Shown: positions 26,692 to 36,275, counted from the stretch's first letter. The stretch is 64,000 bases of DNA from Bacteroidaceae bacterium (GCA_017524545.1 JAFXVN010000035.1:1-64000); one strand, 5' to 3'. The notes: generated from the letters alone by a model not told the origin. A program made the numbers and translations.

Positions 26692-26793
26692 ATTGACACA
26701 CAACTTATATTTACGAATGCATAGTTACAACATATTCAGCTTAACGAAAAGGTGTACTTTTCGCAAGTTAATTCTGTAAAAAGTGTGCTATTT

Positions 26794-26831
26794 CCAGCGG
26801 AAACATGAAGAAAAACATGCTTTTCCGCTGG
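26794..26831. other. strong hairpin upstream of symporter
   Basis: Perfect 10-bp arms CCAGCGGAAA / TTTCCGCTGG enclosing an 18-base loop with two CATG tetramers. Not followed directly by a T-run, so it may be a regulatory or processing element rather than a terminator. Confidence 0.6.
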
Positions 26832-26915
26832 TTATAGAAGCTTTTTTGCTATATTCGCAGCGGATTTTAATAATTTGCTATCTAATCCAATGCTACAATC
26901 TCATGCAAACAGACT

Positions 26916-28292
26916 ATGGCAACGATTAACGAGTTTTTCCAGCTTTTGAGTTCTTTCCTGTGGGGGTGGCCCATGATTGTCTTGCTGCTTGGCACGCATA
27001 TATTCCTGACGTTTCGATTGCGGGTGCCGCAGCGTAAATTGCTGACAGCCATTCGTCTGTCTGTGCAAAAGGACAAGGGAGCCAAGGGCGAGGTTAGTCA
27101 GTTTGGGGCTTTGAGTACGGCTCTTGCCGCAACTATCGGTACGGGCAACATCGTGGGTGTTGCCACAGCTGTTGCGCTTGGCGGACCGGGTGCCGTGCTC
27201 TGGTGCTGGCTGACGGGCGTGTTCGGTATGGCGACAAAGTATGCGGAGGGGCTGTTGGCTGTGAAGTATCGGGTGCGAGACGCAAGCGGACGAACCTACG
27301 GTGGCCCGATGTACGCTCTGGAATACGGACTTGGCATGAAGTGGTTGGCTGTGCTCTTTGCCTCCTTCACGGCGCTTGCCTCTTTTGGTATCGGCTGTAC
27401 GGTGCAGGCCAACAGTATCGCCCTCTTGGCAAACGAGACCTTTGGAATCTCCACGTCCCTTGTCGGGGTGCTGGTGTGTCTGCTTACGGCTTCGGTCATC
27501 TTGGGAGGCGTGAAAGCCATCGCCCGTGTCTGCTCCATCTTCGTGCCTTTCATGGCGTTGCTCTATGTCATCGGCTGCATCGTCATCCTATGCATGAACG
27601 GCCCTTACGTTTGGCCCGCCATCCGGCTCATCGTGCATTCGGCCTTTAACCCGTCGGCAGCTGGAGGCGGCTTTGTGGGAGCCACGGTTATGATAGCTGC
27701 ACGCTATGGCATTGCCCGAGGACTCTTCTCGAACGAGAGCGGCATGGGTTCGGCTCCCATCGTGGCAGCAGCTGCCCAGACACGAAACCCCGTGCGACAG
27801 GCTTTGGTCAGCAGTACAGGCACCTTCTGGGACACGGTCATCATCTGTGCCCTCACCGGTCTGGTGCTTGTCAGCAGCATCATTGCCTACCCCGACATCA
27901 CCTTCGACGACGGCGCAGCCCTCACCAAGGTTGCCTTCTCCAAGATTCCTTACATCGGAGCACCGCTGCTCGCTTTCGGCATCCTCACCTTTGCCTTCAG
28001 CACTATCCTCGGCTGGAGCTACTACGGCGAGAGTGCCGTCAGTTATTTGGAAGCGAGGGGCAAGAAGGGAGAGGTGAGGCGTGGCTCGCGCTTCTATCGC
28101 ATTCTCTACATCGTGGCGCTGTTCTTCGGCAGCATCATCAACCTTGACATCATCTGGAACATTGCCGACAGCATGAATGCCCTGATGACGATTCCGAATC
28201 TCGTCGCCCTGCTGCTCCTAAGCAAAGTGGCGGCCCAAGAGACAAAGCAATATCTCTGGGCCGACCGCTTGGATGAAGAAATGGAAGAGTGA
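26916..28292 (+). CDS. sodium:alanine symporter (AGCS family)
   Basis: 458 residues, about ten membrane segments; imports alanine or glycine with sodium. Family signatures: GALSTALAATIGTGNIVGVATAVALGGPGA split over the first helices, GGPMYALEYGLG, and GLFSNESGMGSAPIVAAAAQT near the middle. Cytoplasmic C terminus. Start ATG at 26916. Ends 10 bp from the convergent giant glycanase gene. Confidence 0.95.
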   Translation: MATINEFFQLLSSFLWGWPMIVLLLGTHIFLTFRLRVPQRKLLTAIRLSVQKDKGAKGEVSQFGALSTALAATIGTGNIVGVATAVALGGPGAVLWCWLTGVFGMATKYAEGLLAVKYRVRDASGRTYGGPMYALEYGLGMKWLAVLFASFTALASFGIGCTVQANSIALLANETFGISTSLVGVLVCLLTASVILGGVKAIARVCSIFVPFMALLYVIGCIVILCMNGPYVWPAIRLIVHSAFNPSAAGGGFVGATVMIAARYGIARGLFSNESGMGSAPIVAAAAQTRNPVRQALVSSTGTFWDTVIICALTGLVLVSSIIAYPDITFDDGAALTKVAFSKIPYIGAPLLAFGILTFAFSTILGWSYYGESAVSYLEARGKKGEVRRGSRFYRILYIVALFFGSIINLDIIWNIADSMNALMTIPNLVALLLLSKVAAQETKQYLWADRLDEEMEE

Positions 28293-28302
28293 CAACAGGG
28301 CA

Positions 28303-31300
28303 CTATTTGGCTTGGGTCATCAGCAGTTTCTTTCCGCCTTTGATGTAAATGCCCTGTGATTCACGATTGACGATTTTCTTGCCGCTGAGGTCGAATATGG
28401 CTTCCTGAGGGGAGGCTCCTGTTTCCTCGCCCTCAGGGGATACGAAAGGGGGCCTTATGCCCGTTTCGTCATCATCGAAGCGTATGCGAATCTCGGTGGG
28501 GCTGTTCCAGTCGTTCGTGCTGTTGCCGCTGCAGAGCAGTCGCACGAAGCGTGTCATGACGGGAGTGATGTAATAGCGCTCCATCTCGTTGGTGAGGCCA
28601 GACGAGGTGATATCGCCTGTGGCATCCGTCCATCTGGAACCGTTTTCTGAGGTCTGCACCTTGAAGTAGAAGACGCGCGAATTGCCGTTGTAGAATGCCA
28701 CATCGACCGCCCAGACGTACTTCTTGGCCCTGAGGTCGAAGCGTATCCACTGATTCGTGCCTTCCTGGCTCCAGCGTGTGTCGAGCGACCCGTCGTTGAC
28801 ATTTGTGTGAGGATTGCCGGACTGAGAGCCGATGGCGGTGATGCTGATTCCCGTTTGCGGAGCATCGAGGGGAACGGTGCGGAGAATGGTGCGCTGCTGG
28901 TTGGCTGCGAGCATCCCACCTTCGCTGCTGTGCAGTCCATCGACGGAGAAGGTGTAGAGTCCGTAGTCGATGGCTTGGGCGAGGTTGAGGGTGACAACGT
29001 TGCCCTCAACACTGATGCTCTCCACGCCAAAGAACCGTCCGTTGAGAAGATAGTGCGAGGCTACTGCCGCTTCCTTGGCATTGGGAGGAAGGTTGAACGT
29101 CACGTCGAGGCGGGTGGCATCGTCGGAGAGTGTAGCACCTGTCATGCGGAGCTTTGGCAGCTCGGTGCCAGTTGCAGCCAGGCGGCTCATCTCAGAGGCT
29201 GCGAGGAGGAAGGCTCCCACGCCAAAGTCGTGATAGTCGGTCGCCTTGACGGTGGTATTCGGGCTGGCATTCTCGCCGATGGGCTGGATGTAGCCCACGG
29301 TGCCGTCGGGTTGCAGTGCAACGGTGGAGAGGTAGTTCCAGGCCCGCTCGATTGTCTGGCCGTATTCCACCTCGTCGAGAATCCCATTGCGCACGCCCCA
29401 GGCAAAGGCAAAGGTGTTGAGTGCTGTTCCCGATGTCTCGTAGCCGGGAGCCTGTGCAGGGTCGAGCAGTGAGCGCGTCCAGTAGCCCTCTTCCTGCTGG
29501 CACTTTTTGAGCGCAGCAGCGAGGCGGCGGTAGTAGCTGATGTATTCGCTGCGATGGCTGTCCGTAGCTGGCAGGTCGGCCAGCACCTTGGCAAAGCAGG
29601 CGAATATCCAGCCGTCGCCGCGTGCCCAGAAGTCCTTGTTGCCAGCATTGGTGGTATGGGCGGGATAGACGTACTTGGCATCGCGGAAGTAGAGTCCTGT
29701 CTCGTTGTCGTACATGATGCTGTTGGCGTACTGCCAATAGGCATACATCTTGTCGAGGTAGGCTTGGTTGCCGGTGATGTTATAGAGCTTCGTCATGATG
29801 GGCATCACCATGAAGAGGCCGTCCACCCACCAGAGGTAATCGATGTTGGAAGTGGAAATCTCGTAGTCCATCACCTCGAGGGCGCGGGCAATCTTTGTCT
29901 CGTCCTTCACCTCGTCGAGGTTGTAGAGGTCGATATAGGTCTGGAAGCAAACCTGGTTGTCGCCGAAGAGCACATAGTCGGCCCCCTCGCCGTAGTTGGC
30001 GTACTTCCATTTGGACTTGTCGGTGCCAGTGGCTCCCCACCAGTTGTTCTTCGTGGCCCAAGCCGTCGAGAAGTCGCGATACTGCTGCATACCCGTGGCA
30101 GCGTATGCCTCCATGTTCCCGATGTGATAGACGGCACGGTTCCAGAAGTAGTCGCCGTGGTTGGGGTTACGCTGCTGCCAGGTCTCGTTCACGGTATTGA
30201 TGATGTCCAGCACATCATCGCGGAGGGGGAGAGAACTCATAGATGTGGCGGTCAGTGGACTCTCCACGGTCTGGCTGAATCTGGACAGTGCCTCGAACCA
30301 CTCATCGTCCTGCGTGTACCTTCCTGCGGGGAAGATGTTCCATCCTGCTCCGAAGTAGAAAGTGAGGTCGGTGCCCACCTCATAATCGACGACGAGGCAG
30401 AGGTGGTTGTCGATGACTTCGGTCTTGAGGTTAAGAGGTTGTAAGGTTTTGAGGTTTTGAGGAATATATGCACCCTGATAGAAGCGGGCGCCGGGGCTGG
30501 TCACTGTGCCTTCGCTCTTGTTGTCGGCCCAGCCGATGATGCCGTTCTTCTCTGTGTAGGCTACGCCATCGGCATTATGAGACATGTCGGTGTGCTGGTA
30601 GAGGGCAATGGCAAGCCGTATCGTGGCTGCGGGGCCGTCCAGTCGCACCTTGGCCCGGTTGAGAAGCCTTCCGGCTTCTGCTTCCACGTTCAGCGTCTCG
30701 GTGTAGCTCTGTCCGCCTGCCATTACATTATTATATTTAAGGGTGAAGGACGAAGCGAGTGCATCGTTGGCGGTAATGCTACAGGTGTTGTAGGGGTCGT
30801 GCATGACGAGGTGTCCGCCCTCCACGACTGCCACGCCACCGCAACCGAGGCGTTTGCCATTGACGGAGTAGGCATCCACGCCGTATTCGCTCTCGTTGTG
30901 ATAGTTCGAGAGGTTGTACATGTCGTCGATGATGGGCGTGGCCATCTTCTTCGACCACACATCAACGCCCTGTGCCGTGTTGGGTTCCGAGGCCAGGAGC
31001 TTGGCGGCGTACATGCGGTAGGCCGAGAGGTCGTTCTCCCAAGCCATATCCTCGCGGGAGGCGGACTTGATGGCGGCGTAGGTGAGCTTCGTCGGGGTCG
31101 CGGGCGTGCCTTCGGCGAGGGTGTAGCCCTTCGTGGCTCCAGCTTTGACGCTTGCCTGGAAGCGGATGGCTGTGGTGCCTACAGGCTCGAAGGGAATCAC
31201 GTTGCCGTCCTCGTCGGTGAGGGTACAGGCGGCAGGGTTGGTGCCGTCGGGAACAGCCACCTCGACCGTCTCGCCCGTGCGGTCAAAGCCGAGGCTGTTG

Positions 31301-33744
31301 CGCAAACGGAAGGTGAACGTCTCGGAGGTTATGGGTTCCGTGTCTTCCTTTTTGGTGATGACGACATTGTCCCATCCGATGAACTTCTCGCTGCCGTCCG
31401 AGTTGTGGATGGCCGAAAGTTGGACGGTGGTAGCGGCCGTGCCATTGCTCTTGAAATCGAGGCTCAAGGTCTGCCACGCCTCCTTGTTCTCCAGCGTGGG
31501 CGAAGTGACGGTGGTGCCGCCTTCGGTGACGATATTCACTTTGGCATCGCCTCCCAGTCCGCTCTTCCAAAGGTTGCAGGTCAGGGTGTATTTGCCTTCA
31601 GGCAGGAGCACCTTCTGCCACAGGGTGATGGTGGATGCCCCCCATTTCTGTCGAATCCAGTACGTCTGTGCCCCATTGGACTCAGGCTTGGTGAAGGAGC
31701 CGAAGAAGTCGTTGAAGAAGAGGTCGCCGGCTTTCATGGCTGTAAGGTCGTTGACATCGCCATTGGTGCGGGTGATGTTCCAGCCCTCGGGCAGATAGAT
31801 GGCGCGGTCGCTTGTCACGCCCGTTCCGGCCATGACGGTGTACGTCCCTTCGAAGTCGCCGTTCTGGAGTGCTGTCGGCAATGTTGCTCTTAGCGCTTCA
31901 GCGGCGAGGCGGCGCACGGTGAGGGGCGAAGCACAGGCGTAGTAGTCAGATTGGAAAACGAGTTTGTGCTTGTATTCGTCACCGTATGCGTTGGCCGTAC
32001 CGCCTTGCAGTCCCTCGATGGCTATCACCTGGTCCACGAGTCCGTCTCGGTAGGTGGTGAGCACCTGTCCGTCGTAGGTTAGGGACAGAACCCATGTGGA
32101 CAGCTTTGTCGGGTGGTTGTCCCCGTTCGTTCCGGAAGAGCCGGTAGCCCAGTTGTCGCTGGTCAGCAGGCGGTTCTGGCTGCGGTAGGCATTCCCGTCG
32201 ATGGTGATGACGGGATAATTGTCTGCATCAAGGCTGTATGTCATATCCCCCATCTTGAAGAGCAGCCCGCCGTAGCTGTCTTGGTTCATGGTAAAGGCCA
32301 GGTTGAGCGTCTTGTTTTTCGCGAGGCAGATGCAGTCGGTGCGGGGATTCACACTGTCGTCCTCTTCGGGGGTCAGCTCCTCCTGCCAGTCGTAGTCGCA
32401 GCGTAAGTCGGTGGGGTAGCCCAAGGGATAGCTCTTGTTGACCATCCAGTAGTAGTAGTCGCCGTTCATCCACCCCAGACGCATGGGGGAGTTCTTGGAG
32501 CCAGGGATGACGTAGGGGCGGCTGTTGTTCTTGGCAGAGTTCTTTGTAATCTGCACCTTGCCAGCCACCTCGCCGGCATCGCTGATGGTGTATTTCCATA
32601 TCTCATACACGCCGTTCAAATTGTATTCGCCGCCAGTGGTGGGGATGCTGAGGTAGAGGTCGCTGGTGTTGTCGGGGTCGAGCGCCATGCCGCCGCTGTA
32701 GCAGCGCTCTGTCTGGTTCCAGTTTTTGTGGAAGGCGTGGCCGCCGTACTGCACCCATGTGCGCCGCCATTCCGAACCTGTCCAGCGGGCATACCAATAG
32801 ACGTGCGTCGTCTTGGCATCGTCGATGTGAGGATAGGCAATGACGGGGTTCTCGTCCTTGTCCAGTGCCACCTGCCACACCCAGTTGCGGATACTCGATG
32901 TGTTGTCCACGATAGCCGTGGGGTGAGCTGTGGCATAGCTGCTCTGCTTGTTGACGTTGTGCGGCCCGCTCGCAATGACGCTGAGCTGGTTGCCTTCGAT
33001 GTCGCGCAGGATGGGACCGGAGCCGTGGTTGATGTCAATGACGTTGAAGTAGAGCCAGTCGGGCATCTCGTTGTCGGGGTGTCCGGTGGTGTAGGCGAGG
33101 TAGATTTTGTCCTTGCCGTTGCTCTGGTATTTGGCGTATGGGCGTGCTCCGGTACTCTGCACAATCTGCTTCGGTCCGAAGTCGAACGCGCAGTTGTCAT
33201 TCTCGTCGGGCATCGTCAGCCGTGCAATCGTCGGATGCCAGTTGATGCCGCGCCAGCAGAGATAGATGTGCGTCGGGTCGTCGCTCAGGATGAAGGGCGA
33301 CGGATAGGTCGTATTGTTGGCCGTGCTGAGGTATTTCTCCTCGCCAAGGGCTGTGATGTCGCCGGGCTTGCGGGAGATGCGGTACCATATCTTGGCCTCA
33401 TCGGTATGCCGGGTGTAGAAAATCATCACACGCTCGTCCGGCAGTACGATGAACGTCGGGTTGTTGTGGTCGTCGGGCTGGAAGTAGCTGCGTACGAGTA
33501 CGTCTGTCTTGCGGTTGGTGCACCAGTCATACTGTGTAGCCATGATGTTGCCATGCACGTCGATGTAGCCGAAGTAAGTGGCGTTGATGGTGCCGGCGGC
33601 GTTCTCGTAGTGGAGCGCACGCGGGTCGGCAAACCAGCACCAGGCTCCCTCGTTTGCTACGATGGAGCCGCTGTAATGCTCTTGTGCCCAGGCAGCTGTC
33701 AGCGCGGCCAAGGCAAACAGGGAAATGGTCAGGAATCTTTTCAT
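28303..33744 (-). CDS. giant secreted glycan-degrading protein: BNR_4, DUF4861, GH105 and F5/8C domains
   Basis: 1813 residues from the ATG at 33744 (signal peptide MKRFLTISLFALAALTAAWA). Order: BNR_4 propeller about 20-470 (GAWCWFADPRALHY, TYPSPFILSDD), as in some polysaccharide lyases; LamG-like about 470-620; carbohydrate-binding-type domain about 620-800 (NGDFEGTYTV); DUF4861 about 808-1165; GH88/GH105 unsaturated uronyl hydrolase about 1168-1525 (NYGEGADYVLFGDNQ, LWWVDGLFM with Asp near 1307, DFWARGDGWIFACFAK); discoidin F5/8C about 1630-1750; sorting tail AIFDLSGKKIVN...GIYIKGGKK. Lyase plus unsaturated-uronyl hydrolase in one chain suggests cleavage of an acidic polysaccharide (pectin- or ulvan-like). 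A dispersed repeat lies in frame at 30426-30464. Confidence 0.88.
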   Translation of the reverse strand: MKRFLTISLFALAALTAAWAQEHYSGSIVANEGAWCWFADPRALHYENAAGTINATYFGYIDVHGNIMATQYDWCTNRKTDVLVRSYFQPDDHNNPTFIVLPDERVMIFYTRHTDEAKIWYRISRKPGDITALGEEKYLSTANNTTYPSPFILSDDPTHIYLCWRGINWHPTIARLTMPDENDNCAFDFGPKQIVQSTGARPYAKYQSNGKDKIYLAYTTGHPDNEMPDWLYFNVIDINHGSGPILRDIEGNQLSVIASGPHNVNKQSSYATAHPTAIVDNTSSIRNWVWQVALDKDENPVIAYPHIDDAKTTHVYWYARWTGSEWRRTWVQYGGHAFHKNWNQTERCYSGGMALDPDNTSDLYLSIPTTGGEYNLNGVYEIWKYTISDAGEVAGKVQITKNSAKNNSRPYVIPGSKNSPMRLGWMNGDYYYWMVNKSYPLGYPTDLRCDYDWQEELTPEEDDSVNPRTDCICLAKNKTLNLAFTMNQDSYGGLLFKMGDMTYSLDADNYPVITIDGNAYRSQNRLLTSDNWATGSSGTNGDNHPTKLSTWVLSLTYDGQVLTTYRDGLVDQVIAIEGLQGGTANAYGDEYKHKLVFQSDYYACASPLTVRRLAAEALRATLPTALQNGDFEGTYTVMAGTGVTSDRAIYLPEGWNITRTNGDVNDLTAMKAGDLFFNDFFGSFTKPESNGAQTYWIRQKWGASTITLWQKVLLPEGKYTLTCNLWKSGLGGDAKVNIVTEGGTTVTSPTLENKEAWQTLSLDFKSNGTAATTVQLSAIHNSDGSEKFIGWDNVVITKKEDTEPITSETFTFRLRNSLGFDRTGETVEVAVPDGTNPAACTLTDEDGNVIPFEPVGTTAIRFQASVKAGATKGYTLAEGTPATPTKLTYAAIKSASREDMAWENDLSAYRMYAAKLLASEPNTAQGVDVWSKKMATPIIDDMYNLSNYHNESEYGVDAYSVNGKRLGCGGVAVVEGGHLVMHDPYNTCSITANDALASSFTLKYNNVMAGGQSYTETLNVEAEAGRLLNRAKVRLDGPAATIRLAIALYQHTDMSHNADGVAYTEKNGIIGWADNKSEGTVTSPGARFYQGAYIPQNLKTLQPLNLKTEVIDNHLCLVVDYEVGTDLTFYFGAGWNIFPAGRYTQDDEWFEALSRFSQTVESPLTATSMSSLPLRDDVLDIINTVNETWQQRNPNHGDYFWNRAVYHIGNMEAYAATGMQQYRDFSTAWATKNNWWGATGTDKSKWKYANYGEGADYVLFGDNQVCFQTYIDLYNLDEVKDETKIARALEVMDYEISTSNIDYLWWVDGLFMVMPIMTKLYNITGNQAYLDKMYAYWQYANSIMYDNETGLYFRDAKYVYPAHTTNAGNKDFWARGDGWIFACFAKVLADLPATDSHRSEYISYYRRLAAALKKCQQEEGYWTRSLLDPAQAPGYETSGTALNTFAFAWGVRNGILDEVEYGQTIERAWNYLSTVALQPDGTVGYIQPIGENASPNTTVKATDYHDFGVGAFLLAASEMSRLAATGTELPKLRMTGATLSDDATRLDVTFNLPPNAKEAAVASHYLLNGRFFGVESISVEGNVVTLNLAQAIDYGLYTFSVDGLHSSEGGMLAANQQRTILRTVPLDAPQTGISITAIGSQSGNPHTNVNDGSLDTRWSQEGTNQWIRFDLRAKKYVWAVDVAFYNGNSRVFYFKVQTSENGSRWTDATGDITSSGLTNEMERYYITPVMTRFVRLLCSGNSTNDWNSPTEIRIRFDDDETGIRPPFVSPEGEETGASPQEAIFDLSGKKIVNRESQGIYIKGGKKLLMTQAK
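30426..30464. repeat. AT-rich repeat inside DUF4861 region
   Basis: Variants of GAGGTTTTGAGG / GAGGTTAAGAGG with period about 9. On the minus strand it encodes PQNLKTLQPLNLKT in the DUF4861 domain. Confidence 0.7.
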
Positions 33745-33849
33745 ATTGTTAATTTTAATTATTTGGATACTCAGCATCTTCGGGGAGCGGTAAGGTGAAA
33801 TAAAGCTGCCAGAAAGTCTCAGTGGCGAGGCTTTCGGGCAGCTTGTTGT

Positions 33850-33882
33850 TTAACTATGCACTATGCACTATGGACTATGAAT
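33850..33882. repeat. ACTATGCACTATGGACTATGAA-type repeat at gpmI end
   Basis: Three copies of period 9-10 (core ACTATG). On the minus strand it supplies the TAG stop of gpmI at 33875-33877. Same family as 10551, 38850 and 39713. Confidence 0.75.
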
Positions 33883-35395
33883 TGATGAGGCACTTGCCCG
33901 TCATTTCCTTCGGCTGCTCCAGACCCATGATGTGCAGGATGCTGGGGGCAACGTCGGCAAGGACGCCGTTCTCAACCGTGACGCCTTGCTTTTCGGTGAT
34001 GTAGATGAAGGGCACGGGGTTGAGCGAGTGGGCCGTGTTGGGCGAGCCGTCGGGGTTGATGGCGTTGTCGGCGTTGCCGTGGTCGGCAATGATGATGGCT
34101 TCGTAGCCCGTAGCCTTTGCTGCCTCGATGACCTCGCCGACGCACTTGTCAACGGCCTTCACAGCTGCCTCGATGGCTTCGTAAACGCCCGTGTGTCCTA
34201 CCATGTCGCCGTTTGCGAAGTTCACCACGATGAAGTCGTACTTGTCGAGCTTGATGGCTTCCACCAGCTTGTCCTTCACCTCGTAGGCACTCATCTCGGG
34301 CTTGAGGTCGTAGGTAGCCACCTTCGGACTTGCCACGAGGATGCGCTCCTCGCCTTCGTAGGGAGCCTCGCGGCCACCGTTGAAGAAGAAGGTCACATGC
34401 GCGTACTTTTCCGTCTCAGCTGTGTGGAGCTGCTTCAAGCCCTTGCTGCTGATGTACTCGCCCAGCGTGTTCTCGACGTTCTCCTTCGGGAAGAGGATGT
34501 GAACGCCGGTGAAGCTTGCGTCGTAGGGCGTCATGCAGTAGTACTGCAGGCCGGGGATGGTGTGCATCTCCTGCTCGGGCATGTCCTGCTGGGTGAGCAC
34601 GATGGTGAGCTCCTTCGCGCGGTCGTTGCGGTAGTTGAAGAAGATGACCACGTCGCCCTCCTTGATAGTGCCGTCAACCGTGCTATTGTTGATGGGCTTG
34701 ATGAACTCGTCGGTCACGCCCTCGTCGTAGCTGTCCTGCATAGCCTCGATGAGGTCTGTGGCCTGCTTGCCTTCGCCAGAGATGAGGAGGTCGTAGGCAA
34801 TCTTCACACGTTCCCAGCGCTTGTCGCGGTCCATTGCATAGAAGCGGCCGATGATGCTGGCGATAGCGGCATTGCCCACCTCGTCGCACTTGTCGATGAG
34901 CTGCTGGATGAAGCCGATGCCGCTCTTCGGGTCGGTGTCGCGGCCATCCATGAAGCAGTGAACGTAGGTTTTCCCTACGTTATATTCCTTACCAATCTCC
35001 ACGAGCTTGAAGAGGTGGTCGAGGCTGGAGTGCACGCCGCCGTTGCTGGTCAGACCCATCAGGTGGACGTTCTTGCCCTGCTTCTTCGCGTACTCGTAGG
35101 CGCTGACGATTTCAGGATTCTTCAGGATGCTGCCGTCGGCACAGGCGCGGTTAATCTTCACGAGGTCCTGATAGACGATGCGGCCGGCACCGATGTTGAG
35201 GTGTCCCACCTCGCTGTTGCCCATCTGTCCGTCGGGCAGACCGACGTTCTCACCGCTTGCCAAGAGCTGGCTGTGAGGATAGGTGGCGTTGATTTTGTCG
35301 AGGTTTGGAGTCGGAGTGTTGAAGATGACATCCCCCTTGCCGTGAGCACCAATGCCCCAGCCGTCGAGGATCATCAAAAGAGCTTTCTTGTTCAT
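33875..35395 (-). CDS. gpmI: cofactor-independent phosphoglycerate mutase
   Basis: 506 residues from the ATG at 35395 ([16 protein letters not shown]); the upstream in-frame extension is repeat-derived and rejected. Interconverts 3- and 2-phosphoglycerate with manganese. Motifs: catalytic Ser in [14 protein letters not shown] (about 62), [42 protein letters not shown] and [10 protein letters not shown]. The last residues (INS) and the stop codon come from a dispersed repeat. Promoter box at 35525. Confidence 0.96.
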   Translation of the reverse strand: MNKKALLMILDGWGIGAHGKGDVIFNTPTPNLDKINATYPHSQLLASGENVGLPDGQMGNSEVGHLNIGAGRIVYQDLVKINRACADGSILKNPEIVSAYEYAKKQGKNVHLMGLTSNGGVHSSLDHLFKLVEIGKEYNVGKTYVHCFMDGRDTDPKSGIGFIQQLIDKCDEVGNAAIASIIGRFYAMDRDKRWERVKIAYDLLISGEGKQATDLIEAMQDSYDEGVTDEFIKPINNSTVDGTIKEGDVVIFFNYRNDRAKELTIVLTQQDMPEQEMHTIPGLQYYCMTPYDASFTGVHILFPKENVENTLGEYISSKGLKQLHTAETEKYAHVTFFFNGGREAPYEGEERILVASPKVATYDLKPEMSAYEVKDKLVEAIKLDKYDFIVVNFANGDMVGHTGVYEAIEAAVKAVDKCVGEVIEAAKATGYEAIIIADHGNADNAINPDGSPNTAHSLNPVPFIYITEKQGVTVENGVLADVAPSILHIMGLEQPKEMTGKCLINS

Positions 35396-35407
35396 AATAT
35401 CTTTTTT

Positions 35408-35515
35408 TAATCGTTTAGTTGTCTGGTCGTTTCGTTGTTTGGGAAAGTTACCGATGGCCTCCAAGCATTTATGAAATGCCTAAACGACCAAGCGACAAAT
35501 CTCCCAAACCAGTAA
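35408..35515. repeat. two inverted arrays of an 8-10 bp repeat before gpmI
   Basis: 35408-35446 carries CGTTTAGTTGTCTGGTCGTT-type units and 35477-35510 carries roughly the reverse complement (CTAAACGACCAAGCGACAAA). The arms can pair imperfectly across about 30 bases, so the gpmI leader RNA could fold into a long hairpin. Confidence 0.7.
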
Positions 35516-35524
35516 TTGCGTGTG

Positions 35525-35532
35525 CAAAGGTA
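35525..35532 (-). promoter_or_regulatory. -7 box of gpmI
   Basis: Minus strand TACCTTTG, giving a leader of about 120 bases that contains the inverted repeat arrays. Confidence 0.65.
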
Positions 35533-35620
35533 CGAAGAAAAATTAAATAAAAGAATACATTGCGTGAATAATTGTCTCGACACCTTGATTTGCCGACCTC
35601 GCCCGACGTGTTCCGGCAAG

Positions 35621-35684
35621 TTGTTTCGCATGTGGAAACACTTTGTTTCGCCCGTGAAACAAAGTGTTTCCGCTGCCGAAACAA
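35621..35684. other. nested long palindrome
   Basis: A 16-bp perfect stem GGAAACACTTTGTTTC (35634-35649) / GAAACAAAGTGTTTCC (35656-35671) with a six-base loop, nested in an outer 8-bp pair TTGTTTCG (35621-35628) / CGAAACAA (35677-35684). No T-run on either side. Lies between gpmI and tadA. Confidence 0.9.
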
Positions 35685-35715
35685 ATTTTTCACCTCTGCC
35701 TCGGTGGCTGCCTGC

Positions 35716-35932
35716 GGTGACTTGGGTACGAGGGTGCAGGGCTTGGGGTGCGGCATATAATAAGTGTGAAAATCGGGACCGCTACTTCCGATTTTCGCTG
35801 AAAATCCGAAGTACCACTTCAGATTTTCTGCGTTTTTATCGCTTTTCCCTAAAGAAGCGTTGCATGAGTTCGGTGCATTCTTCGGCCATGATGCCGGAGG
35901 TGACTTGGGTGCGAGGGTGCAGGGCTTGGGGG
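35716..35932. repeat. 34-bp direct duplication involving tadA 3' end
   Basis: 35716-35749 and 35899-35932 share 33 of 34 bases (begins GGTGACTTGGGT, ends AGGGCTTGGGG). The right copy is inside tadA and encodes LHPRTQVTSG; the left copy is intergenic, 183 bp away. Confidence 0.85.
35768..35828. other. two adjacent GAAAATC/GATTTTC hairpins
   Basis: GAAAATC (35768) pairs with GATTTTC (35790), and GAAAATC (35800) with GATTTTC (35822); the second also has GAAGT/ACTTC inside. The central pair CTTCCGATTTTC / GAAAATCCGAAG offers an alternative fold. Just downstream of the tadA stop, so part may terminate tadA, though T-runs are short. Confidence 0.75.
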
Positions 35933-36270
35933 GCGAAGCGAGAGTAGCCGCGTTTATCATCGGGTGCGCCATAGACAATGCGGCTGATTTGTGACCAGCC
36001 GAGGGCACCGGCGCACATCACGCAAGGCTCGACGGTGACGTAGAGCGTGCAGTCGCTGAGGTACTTGCCGCCAAGATGCTCTGCTGCAGAGGTAATGGCC
36101 TGCATCTCGGCATGAGCGGTGACATCGTGCAGAAGCTCAGTCAGGTTGTGGCTCTTGGCGATGATTCTGTCCCTGCACACCACAACCGCCCCAATGGGAA
36201 TCTCGCCCTGCTTGTAGGCTTCATTGGCTTCTGCCAACGCCTGTTTCATATATATAATGTCATTTTCCAT
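35836..36270 (-). CDS. tadA: tRNA-specific adenosine deaminase
   Basis: 144 residues; converts A34 to inosine in tRNA-Arg. Zinc and catalytic motif HAEMQAI (His and Glu at about 57-59) and PCVMCAGAL (about 88-96). Length usual. Its start is 5 bp after the AlbA_2 gene stop. The segment LHPRTQVTSGI near the C terminus is encoded by DNA that is duplicated downstream. Confidence 0.95.
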   Translation of the reverse strand: MENDIIYMKQALAEANEAYKQGEIPIGAVVVCRDRIIAKSHNLTELLHDVTAHAEMQAITSAAEHLGGKYLSDCTLYVTVEPCVMCAGALGWSQISRIVYGAPDDKRGYSRFAPQALHPRTQVTSGIMAEECTELMQRFFREKR

Positions 36271-36275
36271 TGTGT

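Larger units (their letters stand above)
26479..26915. other. long intergenic region before the alanine symporter
   Basis: About 435 bases. It contains one possible 42-residue minus-strand ORF (26563-26691), a strong hairpin (26794-26831), and a weak plus-strand -7 box TATATTCG at 26850-26857 before the symporter gene. Otherwise AT-rich without recognisable content. Confidence 0.6.

Noticed and set aside
12830..33744. Classical polysaccharide utilisation locus
   Set aside because: GH43, GH30 and the giant lyase/hydrolase are present, but no SusC, SusD, hybrid two-component sensor or extracytoplasmic sigma factor is seen between them.
35469..36008. 179-residue minus-strand ORF over the tadA-gpmI gap
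   Set aside because: It exists because the tadA 3' segment is duplicated and the palindromes lack stops; no protein-like pattern.
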